Notes: generated by a model from the sequence alone, not told the origin. DNA of 13,189 nt from Terfezia claveryi (GCA_015179025.1 WHUX01000709.1:1-13189); one strand, 5' to 3'. Shown: positions 1 to 6,779, counted from the stretch's first letter. Made by a program: numbers and translations.

Positions 1-53
1 TAAGGTTGTCACCAATTTAAAAAAACTGCTTAACCACCCTTGTTGCTTAACCT
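1..53 (+). repeat. Left terminal inverted repeat of the 758-bp element
   Basis: This arm pairs with 707-758 over its whole length, with a single-base length difference in an A run (7 A here, 6 T in the partner). It contains two TGCTTAAC motifs. Such near-perfect identity suggests that the element moved fairly recently compared with the decayed retroelements further right. Confidence 0.88.
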
Positions 54-265
54 AGGTGTTTAACCAAATAGAGATGAGAATGTGATTTTAATTGCTGATA
101 CCTCTTGCGACACAACCATTTGCATTTTATTTAACTGCTGACTCATGGGGCAAATCAACACAGCCATTCCAGCATTGCATACTCTAGCATGCTGCATATG
201 TACCTATTCCGCATACCTATTCTGCATACCCCAAACGAAGCCAGCATGCCCCCCCCCAGAGGTCT

Positions 266-553
266 ATGAGCAGATTGCTTCCCTCGTACCTAACTTCTCT
301 TGATTATCCTCCATCCATCCAACAAGCCTTCCTATGTCTGATTTATCCATGCTTTGTAACCTCTGTCGCCGACGCGACGCCGACGTCTTACCGATCGGTC
401 GTTTTGGATGAGGGCGTGTACTTGGCTCTTCCGATGGGGATGGTGGGCTGGATTGAGCTGGTTGGCCAGATGGAGGGTGGGAGCTCAGAGAGAACACCGT
501 GAAGTCGTTGGTGATTGCGGTTGTGGAGCTTGATTCGCCTTCGTTGAGTTCAT
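266..553 (-). pseudogene. Broken N-terminus of a possible Myb/SANT-like transposon protein
   Basis: On the minus strand an ATG at 553-551 opens a frame beginning MNSTKANQAPQPQSPTTS. It then needs one frame change near 500 to continue through a Ser/Pro-rich stretch, a basic patch (RPHPKRPIGK, SRRRQR) and the segment DIGRLVGWMEDNQEKL, before stopping at 264-266. A low-complexity Ser/Pro tail, then basic residues, then a helix with spaced tryptophans resembles the start of trihelix (Myb/SANT-like) DNA-binding proteins that I recall near fungal DNA transposons. The rest of the protein is missing, consistent with internal deletion of the element. The family name is recalled, not proven; the frame could also be a captured host exon. 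Confidence 0.4.
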
Positions 554-580
554 GGAGTTGCGTTCACTGCCTTATGACTC

Positions 581-650
581 AGCAACTTAAGCAGGTTTAA
601 GCAGGTTTAAAGCACTCTGGAGTGCTTTAACTTGCTTAAAGTTGCTTAAC
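581..650. repeat. Imperfect palindrome of TTAAGCA motifs inside the 758-bp element
   Basis: Bases 607-616 and 621-630 form a perfect 10-bp stem around CTGG. The symmetry continues imperfectly to 587 and 650 with one-base gaps. The left half also holds the direct repeat GCAGGTTTAA twice (591-600, 601-610). The motif is the same TTAAGCA found in the TIRs, so the palindrome probably contains transposase-binding repeats, or marks the point where two termini were fused during internal deletion. Confidence 0.7.
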
Positions 651-706
651 ATGATATGATTGCTGATTGGCTGTTGCCGTTGTCGATTTGCACGGGTACC
701 CCACTA

Positions 707-758
707 AGGTTAAGCAACAAGGGTGGTTAAGCAGTTTTTTAAATTGGTGACAACCTTA
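707..758 (-). repeat. Right terminal inverted repeat of the 758-bp element
   Basis: Reverse complement of bases 1-53, ending ACAACCTTA. It lies about 150 bp upstream (in minus-strand sense) of the ATG of the broken ORF, so the promoter of the parent transposon may have lain here. Confidence 0.88.
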
Positions 759-1045
759 ATGCACGTACAGTACCTATGTATACACACCAAATTGGATTGC
801 AGAACCGGGTGTTTCAGCGAATCAGCCATCCGTGACTGCATCGCAGGAAGGTACAGTAAGCCAGGTTCTGTGACTATCTTCTATACGGACGTGGCACCTG
901 ATGCTTCCGAAAAATGTTATTGAAATACGGAGACAAGATGGTTCTTCCTTCTGCATGCAAACCTCAGGAATGTAAACAGCAGACTACACATCAAGCTCCC
1001 AAGGACCCAAGTCATGAATTCCTACATCGACAAGTCATACACATA
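759..1045 (+). repeat. Dispersed repeat family B, copy 1, left part
   Basis: Strong similarity to 8269-8532: shared blocks include CCTATGTATACRCACC, TTTCAGCGAATCAGCCA, GGTTCTTCCTTCTGC and GTCATGAATTCCTACAT. The copy continues at 1943 after the 897-bp TIR element. Copies differ by substitutions and short indels. No coding potential is conserved between them: the short open frames here (723-923, 914-1099) are not kept in the other copy. The orientation given is nominal. Confidence 0.8.
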
Positions 1046-1122
1046 TGTTCTGGGCCGCCCGCGGGCGGTATACCCTCTGTGCCGGTCGCGGGCAATTGAT
1101 ATAATTCCTCAATTTGGTGAAT
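1046..1122 (+). repeat. Left TIR of the 897-bp element
   Basis: Pairs with 1867-1942. The outer 46 bp are GC-rich and hold the 14-bp palindrome at 1055-1068. The inner 30 bp are AT-rich but still matched (CTCAATTTG in both arms). There are several mismatches and one extra G next to the palindrome. Confidence 0.85.
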
Positions 1123-1534
1123 GTGAATCGAAGAAAACATTGTGCTACACTCAAAAAAACACCCTATGAAGTCATTTTTGACCACCCCATCCACATCACA
1201 TACCCTTCCTGTTGATTAGTGGGAGATGGCAGACATTGAACAAGGGGAATTCCGGACAAATTACCTCAAGCCCTTCAAATGATGAAGTACATGCTTGTGT
1301 AGTTAACAACTCATCACCTTTATCTCTGATGATGAATGGAATGGAGACGAGGATACTGAGTTTATTGCTAGTGTAGAAATCTGTAACATTTCCTATGCAA
1401 TGCGTATTTGAAAATTAGTTTCTTATCAATGGGGGTTCTGATAGACGGGGCCTTATGGTTTAGGCTATATAGACCATCTTGTACTGAATAATCATCATTA
1501 TAATAATATTTGTCTACAACTTGTTGCAAAATTT

Positions 1535-1579
1535 ATCCTATAAGTAAGAAAAATCCCAGCTATTTCTTACTCATAGGAT
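1535..1579. repeat. 17-bp-arm hairpin inside the 897-bp element
   Basis: ATCCTATAAGTAAGAAA (1535-1551) pairs with 1563-1579 with a single mismatch (A against G), leaving an 11-nt loop. It lies a little right of the middle of the element. It could be the footprint of an older nested element or a structure in a transcript; the sequence does not decide. Confidence 0.75.
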
Positions 1580-1866
1580 CCAGGTAAGGTGCAAAACAGT
1601 ACTTTCTTAATCGCAGGTACTTATTTATATACAGATTGCTAAGTATAACTACCGGTATTTTTATTGACATACGAAAGTGTTAACAGATGTATTAACCACT
1701 CAGCTCTGGCTGAACCAAATTGGAATATTAGATGGAGGTCTAATTAATTGGGAAATACATGAATCTATTGCAGTCGCTGAGATAGCTCCAGCTAGGTATA
1801 CCGTAATCAATTCTTTTTTTGGGGGATAAATCAGTACTCGTAAACCTTTATCAATACAAGTGCATT

Positions 1867-1942
1867 ATACATCAAATTGAGTAATTATTTAAATTTCCCG
1901 TGAGCGGCACAGTGGGTATGCCGCCCGCGGGCGGCCAGAACA
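1867..1942 (-). repeat. Right TIR of the 897-bp element
   Basis: Reverse complement of 1046-1122, with the palindrome copy at 1921-1934. The match extends well past the GC-rich block, so a shared palindrome alone does not explain it. Confidence 0.85.
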
Positions 1943-2061
1943 CATACATGGATCCTACTTGAAAGCAGCGCCGTTAGCAAATGAAACAATTCTTGTATGC
2001 ACTCCGTACTATATAGTATTTAGCAATCTCAAGTGGCCGCATGGCAGCTGATTACCCTGAA
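1943..2061 (+). repeat. Dispersed repeat family B, copy 1, right part
   Basis: Resumes the match to 8533-8637 after the inserted TIR element: GTTAGCAAAYGAAACAAT, CTTGTAYGCACT, AGTGGCCG and ATTACCCTGAA are shared. Beyond about 2062 the two copies diverge completely, so this is the observable right end of the family here. 2062-2179 contains nothing I recognise. Confidence 0.78.
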
Positions 2062-2179
2062 GCAACCCGACTATTTGTGCTTAAGACCGACAGGGATAAA
2101 ATGATGTCGTCTTGATATCGTTGACATTGTTGCCCACAACAAACATCTGGAGATGGTTAGGCTTTGCACGTAGTATCAA

Positions 2180-2945
2180 ATGCCTTACGTTCTCTGTGGG
2201 AGTGAGGAGAGGGAGGAGTTCAGAGATCAGGTCGGCCGTTTGGAAGAGGAAAAAGAGCAATTCCAGAAGAGCACACTAGAGCTGAAAGGGGAGTTGGTAT
2301 GGGTCAAAATCCTACCTCAAAAACGTTTTGTCAAGGAGTTCGGGGGGTAAGATGACCTTTCTTAAGGAGGCGGAATTTTGGAAGCAGAGTTGTAGGGTGA
2401 CCGAGGAGAGGAGCCTTGAGGCTGAAATCGCGAGAGATAAAGCCTGGGTAGAGGTTCTGGAAGAGAAAGTCAAGCTTGGGGGTGGAGCAAGCTCTAGGTC
2501 AACAGGAGAAAAAGATAGAGGGTTTGGTGGCGGCGATTGAGAAGAAGCAGAGGAAGAAGAAAAAGGGAGCAAAGGACGGGAAAGGGCCAGAAAACGCACA
2601 CCCGGCAAAACCACAAACAGAGCTACGGAAGCTGCCGACAAGGAGTACGGCGACATGAAAGCCTTCGTGGTTCATAGCGTCCCATGCCACAGACCCATGG
2701 CGGACACAAATACCGGATGTGAACGAACATGTATGAGAGGTGTCATGGGAGCAAGGTTGCTCCTGAGAAAGTAGGAGATTCAATAAAACTACTAGCTTGG
2801 TGATTATTTTTCTTATAAAGCCGGTCTCTTTTCATGGGCAGGAGAGTCATACAAGGATGATGTTGAGAGGAAGATGGCTCCCAGTTGGAGCATATGTTTT
2901 GACAAAGGTCGGGTGACGACGGGGCTGGCCTCGGACTCGGTGTGA
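2180..2945 (+). pseudogene. Decayed LINE-type (Tad1-like) ORF1/gag, copy 1, 5'-truncated
   Basis: A chain of frames separated by frameshifts: 2180-2350 (57 codons, Glu/Lys-rich, heptad-like EEREEFRDQVGRLEEEKEQF), about 2352-2475 (ERSLEAEIARDKAWVEVLEE), 2476-2658 (EKKQRKKKKGAKDG), about 2622-2773 (KAFVVHSVPCHRPMAD) and 2770-2916 (RRFNKTTSLVIIFL, then RGRWLPVGAY). A coiled coil, a basic linker and then a -VVH.VP...ARxLL...K.(T/A)SS(V/L)V(I/V)- core matches my recollection of fungal LINE ORF1 gag proteins. Copy 2 (10693-11909) supplies the missing N-terminal part. No CCHC zinc knuckle, endonuclease or reverse transcriptase follows. Dead. Confidence 0.6.
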
Positions 2946-3027
2946 TGTAGAAGGTAGTTCATTCTTCTAAGTCACTAGCTACTGCATAATCTATATATCG
3001 ATATGCTCTGGTACGTTGCGGAATTCA

Positions 3028-3080
3028 GTCATTCCTGAACGGCCGCCCATATCGGAATTGCAGGGCCGTTCCGGGATGAC
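3028..3080. repeat. Hairpin with 17-bp arms
   Basis: Arm 3028-3044 (GTCATTCCTGAACGGCC) matches the reverse complement of 3064-3080 at 15 of 17 positions, with a 19-nt spacer. Both mismatches are transitions, so the arms were probably identical once. It could be the collapsed ends of a small TIR element or a fold-back. Confidence 0.7.
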
Positions 3081-3413
3081 ATAAATGTGTACTCTGGGCA
3101 ATATATGAAGGCAAATTGAGAAAAAACCGAGTCTATTATTTTATACATAACAAAATCACCTGCTGGGGCCTTCAAGTTTGGGTTTCGCTTTAATTTTGAC
3201 CATGTACTTGAATTGGATTTAAGGGAATTACTTCCCAAAGGTCAACCGAGATTTACTACTTACTGTGTGCAAATACTCTTCAAATTTAGTACGCATGCTT
3301 CAGGGGGTGAAGTTGATCCAAATCAATACCATCATTATCTTCTGCAATTGACATTTTGGTAACAGGGAATGCCGTGATATGCTGGTAATATTATAGTGTC
3401 GCGATGTGTAGAA

Positions 3414-3475
3414 TATGTTGCGTTGAAGAAGAGTATGTTGCGTTGAAGAGTGTATTGCTCTGTTGTGTTGAAGAA
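3414..3475 (+). repeat. Short tandem repeat, unit about 17-20 bp
   Basis: TATGTTGCGTTGAAGAAGAG at 3414-3433 is followed by TATGTTGCGTTGAAGAG at 3434-3450 and a degenerate third copy ending TGTTGTGTTGAAGAA at 3475. A minor local duplication with no sign of function. Confidence 0.75.
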
Positions 3476-3584
3476 AATTTTTACGGACGAAAAGTTTCAA
3501 TTCCGTAATGGAACTGGATCCGCAACGGGCCAGAAACTATGTACTGTACTAGACTTATGTAAGCATGCTTCACATGCCCACATT

Positions 3585-3662
3585 CGGAGTCGGGTTCGAG
3601 TTGGTAATTTGGGCTTCTCACAGATCTCTTCTGGTACCGAAAGCTTAGATGAAACCTTTAAA
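3585..3662 (+). repeat. Displaced downstream piece of the LINE-like repeat
   Basis: Matches 11885-12000, the sequence just after LINE ORF1 copy 2: GGGTTCGAGTTGGTAATTTG against GGTTCAGTTTGGTAAGTTG, and TCTTCTGGTACCGAAAGCTTAG against a nearly identical block at 11961-11985, then ACCTTTAA in both. This copy lacks about 40 bp in the middle. 3663-3925 holds nothing I recognise. Confidence 0.62.
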
Positions 3663-3925
3663 AAACCAGCACTAGTTGGAGCAATCTTGCTGGGATTTGG
3701 CGGTGAATTAGTGTAATAGACAACTAGAAATCTTGACGATTTAGTATAGTAAGTGTGATTTTATGTCAATCAAGGTGGGGTCCGTCTACCCGTGGATACT
3801 GTGATTGAGTCAACTTCAGCCTGCTACATAGCTACTATACTTGATAACGAAGCTTCTCCAAATGACAGCACTAGTATGACTACAGTAGGCAGACCTAGCG
3901 ATTGGTCACAGTTGTTGCCAAAAGA

Positions 3926-4176
3926 TGTAATTTGGTAGATATAAGTATATGTAGGTCTCACTATCTTGTTTTTTGTAAAGTACCTCTCTACCACTGGCTA
4001 TACTAGAGGTTTATATACATGAGGTCTACCATACTCCGTATAACTGTCTCAATTCACATCAGTGGTCACTAATCCATTCCTCAACACATAGTCCGCAGAT
4101 GTGTTATAACCTGAGTGAGTGCACATTAGCGGTTATCATGTGACTAATCCTCAGCGTTGGCCGAGTATTTCCTACA
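3926..4176 (-). mobile_element. 3' LTR of a degraded Ty1/copia element
   Basis: Read on the minus strand, a 251-bp block starts TGTAGGAAATACTCGG and ends CCAAATTACA, so it has TG...CA ends. It follows the C-terminal end of a copia RNase H remnant (stop at 4207-4205) by about 28 bp, with a purine-rich stretch (AGGGAAG) just before the TG that suits a polypurine tract. A TATA-like GTATATAAAC lies near 4009-4019. The order RNase H, polypurine tract, LTR is the expected 3' end of a copia element. The 5' half and the other LTR are missing, so the ends rest on motifs rather than on two aligned LTRs. Confidence 0.62.
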
Positions 4177-4204
4177 ACTTCCCTGACTCGGTCAGCAACA
4201 CCAC

Positions 4205-4628
4205 CTAGTTTGCCATGCTAATTGGAGCGAGTTTAATAAGAATATTGGCTGGAATGGTCTTAATTTCCGAGTTGCCCGCTTTTACCTGTTGGCGTAGATA
4301 GTGATATCTATGCTCAATGTATCTACATCAGGAGGTGGTGCCAAGTTGACAGCGTGCGCCTTCACTATGAGTTCGTAGGATTGGTTTTAGTTGAACGCAT
4401 CTCAGCAAGGAAGGCCCAGGCAGCATCTGTAGCTCCTTCGCAGGCTACTCTATGTTCGGCTTCGGTAATAGAGAGTGGGACTGTATCTTGCCGCCGGCTA
4501 TACCATCCTATTGGTTGCTTTCCTAAGACATTAAGACTGGGACTTCGCCCCTTCCCCACCATAGGATGCGTCGGCATATATTACAAGGTCTAGATTGGCT
4601 GGATTTTTCCGGAAACGGGTCCGGTGGA
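4205..4628 (-). pseudogene. Ty1/copia polyprotein C-terminus (RNase H) remnant
   Basis: Three minus-strand frames join into a copia RNase H. 4628-4531 reads NPANLDLVIYADASYGGE, holding the first catalytic Asp of the (Y/D)ADASYGG motif. About 4530-4365 reads KQPIGWYSRRQDTVPLS, then TEAEHRVACEGATDAAW, the Glu-bearing TEAE helix and following Asp-Ala. 4324-4205 reads RYIEHRYHYLRQQVKAG, then IKTIPANILIKLAPISMA and a stop, the usual KHIDIRYHFIR...ADxLTK end of copia pol. Only about 40 nt lie between the TEAE frame and the RYIEHRYH frame, so the segment that normally bears the (T/E)DN catalytic Asp is deleted. With the frameshift at about 4531 and stops, it is inactive. The upstream reverse transcriptase and integrase are absent: sequence past 4628 is repeat D. 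Confidence 0.88.
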
Positions 4629-4695
4629 TTACCAGCCTCAAGATAATGTCTGACGCCCACCACAGAAGGAATTCTGAATCAGATACGTAGATACC
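4609..4695 (+). repeat. Dispersed repeat D, copy 1 (87 bp)
   Basis: Aligns with 10431-10517, also 87 bp: CCGG.AA.GGGTCYGGTGGAT at the left, GAAGGAATTCTGAATYAGATAC and YGTAGATACC-like ends at the right. On the left it overlaps the last bases of the copia remnant and on the right it abuts repeat A. Function unknown; possibly the terminal part of a retroelement family. Confidence 0.72.
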
Positions 4696-4908
4696 ACCCT
4701 CCACCCCTTTAACCCTTGACCGCAGCGCCTCCTACACCTTCTCGACCATTCCTGATTTGCCTCCGCCTCCTCCCTGGACCTGCCACCTCCGTCCCCAACC
4801 CACGCACACTCTAGCAGATGAGCCGCATTCTGGTCGCAGAACGGATCCCCTCACCCAATCCTTTGCGTCCATGCCCTCTGCAGGGCTCGATTTACTTATA
4901 CTTATAGC
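4696..4908. repeat. Dispersed repeat A, copy 1, left part
   Basis: Matches 12062-12300: CCCTTTAACCCTTGAC, CATTCCTGATTTGCCTCCGC, CTCTAGCAGATGAGCCGC, CAGAACGGAT and CTCGATTTACTT are shared, with several indels. It is broken by the solo LTR and resumes at 5241. The open frame 4757-5113 runs from here into the LTR and is not a gene. Confidence 0.8.
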
Positions 4909-5240
4909 TGTTAAAACGCATACCCTTTACATCCGGATTACTGAAGAATTATGTTCTCTTCTTCGAGAGAGAGAGTCTAGAAGTATATTCGTATACTTAT
5001 ATAAGAGAAGCCGCTTGCTTATGATATATAACATGACATCCGCAATCCTTGTATTTCTTGCTTCTGGTTTGCTGATAACACATTGTCTTACCCTGAATTG
5101 CTCATGTATATAGACAACGCTCCGGACCTGTATTCTCCTAAGGATTAAGCAAGTCTTCACTCCGCATCATTCACTTCTATCTAAGTTCACTCTGAAACTC
5201 TATTGTCCACTCCGCGTATTATCATCCGCTAGAGTAGGCA
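4909..5240 (+). mobile_element. Solo LTR, 332 bp, TATAGC target duplication
   Basis: Starts TGTTAAAACGC and ends AGAGTAGGCA (TG...CA). TATAGC occurs directly before (4903-4908) and directly after (5241-5246). The paralogous repeat A copy has a single TATAGC at 12295-12300 and no insert, so the ends are defined by an empty site. It has a TATA-like TATATAAG at 4998-5005, and the AT-rich, short LTR with TGTTA start resembles fungal copia LTRs that I know. The duplication is 6 bp as read, or 5 bp plus a chance base. Nothing internal remains, so it arose by LTR-LTR recombination. It differs in sequence from the LTR at 3926-4176, hence another family. Confidence 0.82.
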
Positions 5241-5345
5241 TATAGCTATCGATCCGCTCTGCACCCGTCTTGCTTAGATAAACTCTGGCAAAAAAAAACC
5301 CCGTTTATTTGTAGTTACAAATCTTTGACTGTCTGCAATGAGCCT
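5241..5345. repeat. Dispersed repeat A, copy 1, right part
   Basis: After the TATAGC duplication the match to copy 2 resumes: CTCTGGCAAAAAA, GTAGTTACAAAT, TTTGACTGTCTGC and ATGAGCCTGA correspond to 12342-12403. Between 5247 and 5282 the two copies are poorly matched. The copies diverge after about 5345. Confidence 0.75.
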
Positions 5346-6392
5346 GAGAACTTAATTACTGGGGTTATAGAATTTCATATATCCTGCAGCCAACAACCCT
5401 TTCCCGCTACAACTTAGCTTAGATCCAGGCTTGACCCAAGATTGGTCTCTCATCATATCTTGAATACGAGTACTGAATTTATTCTTTTAAGAAAAATTAG
5501 CTTTGATTTTTTTGCACTAAGGCCTAAGAGCAGACCTACCGGTAGTCAACTCTTGCGTCACTTATGAGACATGCTGCCACATATCAGTAGATAAATTCAT
5601 GTGATCATATTCATTACTATAGGAATGTATACTTGCAAAGGTTCGTTCATAACAACTCTGAAATAAATAGTTACATCAGTAAAGGAATACTTAGAATTCC
5701 ATGTCCTCGCTTGACTAAAAAAACTGGTACCATCACCCGTAGCCATAGCGTCGACGCTCGTAGTATCTTCCACAAACAAGGAAGCTGGTATATATATATA
5801 TATATATTTTCATTTAAAAATAGATAGTTGTTACTCCTATACGGCCCCATTAAGGGAGCCATGAGGAGCCACCCGGAACCCCCAGGTGGATGCAGGGACA
5901 AGGCAAGTTAATCCGCCAGTCCGTGCTAGGTACAAACAAATAACTGGGGACGAGCCCCATGCTGTCATTAACGGGTAACATGACCAGTGGGCCTGACTGA
6001 GCCTCCTCGTGGTTGAAACCGATGTAAATCCTAAGCGTTACCTAGTGTACTTTGTCAATAAACTGGACCGTTGTAGCTCAGTTTGCGTGTATCATTGTGC
6101 TCAGATATCACCTTTACTGCATAAGCTTGACCTATGTCATTAAACTGACAAGGACTGTTGTTCGCCAGTGGATGAGGTAAACCAAAAGCCATAGCTCAGA
6201 GAATGTTCCAGCACCGTCCCGGCCCAGTAAAGCGAGAATACAAGGTAACTGAGGTTGACGACGATGTAGTCCCCTGATTTGGCAACGATCACTACTCGGG
6301 CAAAGATGATTGATAGCTAGTCGTATTTAATGGCTCATATAAGCTTGCCATTTCATAGAAAAATTCAAAAAAGACACTTATGTCAGTCAAAA
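5346..6392. other. About 1 kb with no recognised gene or repeat
   Basis: Short frames on both strands (5597-5779 minus, 5633-5827 plus, 5671-5901 minus) are interrupted and carry no motif I can name. A (TA)n tract lies at 5789-5807. 5820-6060 is more GC-rich and could be a fragment of an old element, but neither strand translates to anything familiar and no second copy is in the window. Confidence 0.5.
5789..5807. repeat. (TA)n microsatellite
   Basis: An uninterrupted run of about nine TA units followed by TTTT. Simple sequence; no function inferred. Confidence 0.9.
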
Positions 6393-6660
6393 GGCAAAAC
6401 GAGTTGCCCCAGTTCACTATACTCCGAGCGCCATCACACTACTTCTTAGGTCGCCCTCGTTGTAGACTTGTGGTTTGGTAGAGATATAGTGAACTGGAGC
6501 ATTAAGGAATGGATACCCGACAACCCTGCTCCCTCGTCCTTCCAATGATATTAAGGCAATTAACTTCTTGCCTCCACTGGGATTCGAACTTGGGCCCTCA
6601 ATAAGTAAACATAACCGTAAAGTAAAGAACTTACCACTGCGCTATGCCTACTGTCAGTTT
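6393..6660 (-). mobile_element. tRNA-derived SINE-like repeat, copy 1
   Basis: On the minus strand the 5' part looks like a degenerate tRNA: TAGCGCAGTGGTAAG (6644-6630) fits a pol III A box and GTTCGAATCCC (6589-6579) fits a B box, at tRNA-like spacing. Acceptor and T stems do not pair, so it is not a working tRNA. The body runs on to an ACTCGTTTTGCC end at 6404-6393. A second copy occurs at 9380-9677 plus 10192-10267, sharing the head (GCAGTGGTAA, AATTCTTTA/AAGTTCTTTA), a body block (ATTAAGGAMTGGATAC on plus) and the GGCAAAACGAG end. Head, unrelated body and shared 3' tail make a SINE. The frame 6568-6843 crosses it by chance. Confidence 0.6.
6409..6497. repeat. Inverted repeat with 13-bp perfect arms in the SINE body
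   Basis: CCAGTTCACTATA (6409-6421) and its exact reverse complement (6485-6497) enclose 63 bp; the match extends imperfectly by a few bases on each side. The second SINE copy lacks it, so the 89-bp unit could be a small fold-back insertion or a MITE remnant in this copy. Confidence 0.7.
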
Positions 6661-6727
6661 CAAACACCAAAGTGCTGCATTCCACTAGAACTCTTGACTT
6701 TTTCCACTTGTCAATTCATTGTAGAGA

Positions 6728-6779
6728 CAGGAAACATACGGCGCACAAAGATGATAGTCATAACTGCAGATTTCTCCCA
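6728..6779 (+). repeat. Direct repeat flanking the minisatellite block, left
   Basis: CAGGAAACATACGGCGCAC, AAAGATGATAGTC and TAACTGCAGATTTCTCCCA recur at 7757-7817, where nine bases are added in the middle. The two copies sit about 1.03 kb apart and bracket all the minisatellites. They may be ends of an old element or a segmental duplication. Confidence 0.75.

Larger units (their letters stand above)
1..758 (-). mobile_element. TIR DNA transposon, non-autonomous deletion derivative (758 bp)
   Basis: The first 53 bases and bases 707-758 are reverse complements that differ only in one A of an A run. The outer end reads TAAGGTTGTCACC. The element carries many copies of a TTAAGCA/TGCTTAA motif in the TIRs and in a central palindrome, a typical layout for subterminal transposase binding sites. 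No transposase is encoded. The only coding trace is a short broken ORF start on the minus strand (266-553), so I read the element as an internally deleted copy of a larger autonomous transposon transcribed from the right TIR. The window begins at the left end, so the target duplication cannot be checked; the right side ends CTTA then ATGCACG. The superfamily is not settled; PIF/Harbinger would suit a Myb/SANT-type ORF, but this is inference. Confidence 0.8.
1046..1942. mobile_element. 897-bp TIR element with TGT...ACA ends and CATA target duplication
   Basis: The ends TGTTCTGG and CCAGAACA begin imperfect inverted repeats of about 77 bp (1046-1122 against 1867-1942). CATA lies directly outside both ends (1042-1045 and 1943-1946), and the paralogous repeat B copy at 8532 lacks the insert, so the boundaries are well supported. 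Each TIR contains the perfect palindrome CCGCCCGCGGGCGG. The interior is AT-rich, has no frame resembling a transposase and holds a hairpin at 1535-1579. It is therefore non-autonomous and would need a transposase supplied in trans. TGT/ACA ends with 4-bp duplications are a feature I recall for Ginger-type cut-and-paste elements; that assignment is tentative. Confidence 0.85.
2946..3584. other. Unassigned interval splitting LINE copy 1 from its downstream piece
   Basis: The match to LINE copy 2 stops near 2945 and resumes at about 3585, so these 640 bp look like an insertion or rearrangement. Two loosely inverted segments lie near the ends (about 3013-3045 against 3497-3530, sharing CGTTGCGGA and a short imperfect extension), too weak to define TIRs. 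It also holds a strong 17-bp hairpin (3028-3080) and a short tandem repeat (3414-3475). Frames 3029-3238 minus, 3300-3500 minus and 3450-3716 plus are not recognised. Confidence 0.4.

Noticed and set aside
3450..3716. Frame containing IFTDEKFQF, reminiscent of the catalytic DE(K/S) motif of Tc1/mariner transposases
   Set aside because: Only about nine residues fit; nothing before or after resembles the transposase and the frame runs into the LINE-derived block at 3585.
4757..5113. 118-codon plus-strand frame, Pro-rich start and hydrophobic end
   Set aside because: It crosses the junction between repeat A and an inserted solo LTR, so it cannot be an ancestral gene.
3926..5240. A single copia element with LTRs at 3926-4176 and 4909-5240
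   Set aside because: The two LTRs are unrelated in sequence and in opposite orientation, and the second sits inside repeat A with its own target duplication.
5820..6060. GC-richer block that looked like a conserved element 5' region or structured RNA
   Set aside because: No second copy in the window, no stable reading frame on either strand and no recognised RNA consensus.
6568..6660. Functional tRNA gene on the minus strand
   Set aside because: A and B boxes are recognisable but acceptor, D and T stems do not pair; better read as a SINE head.
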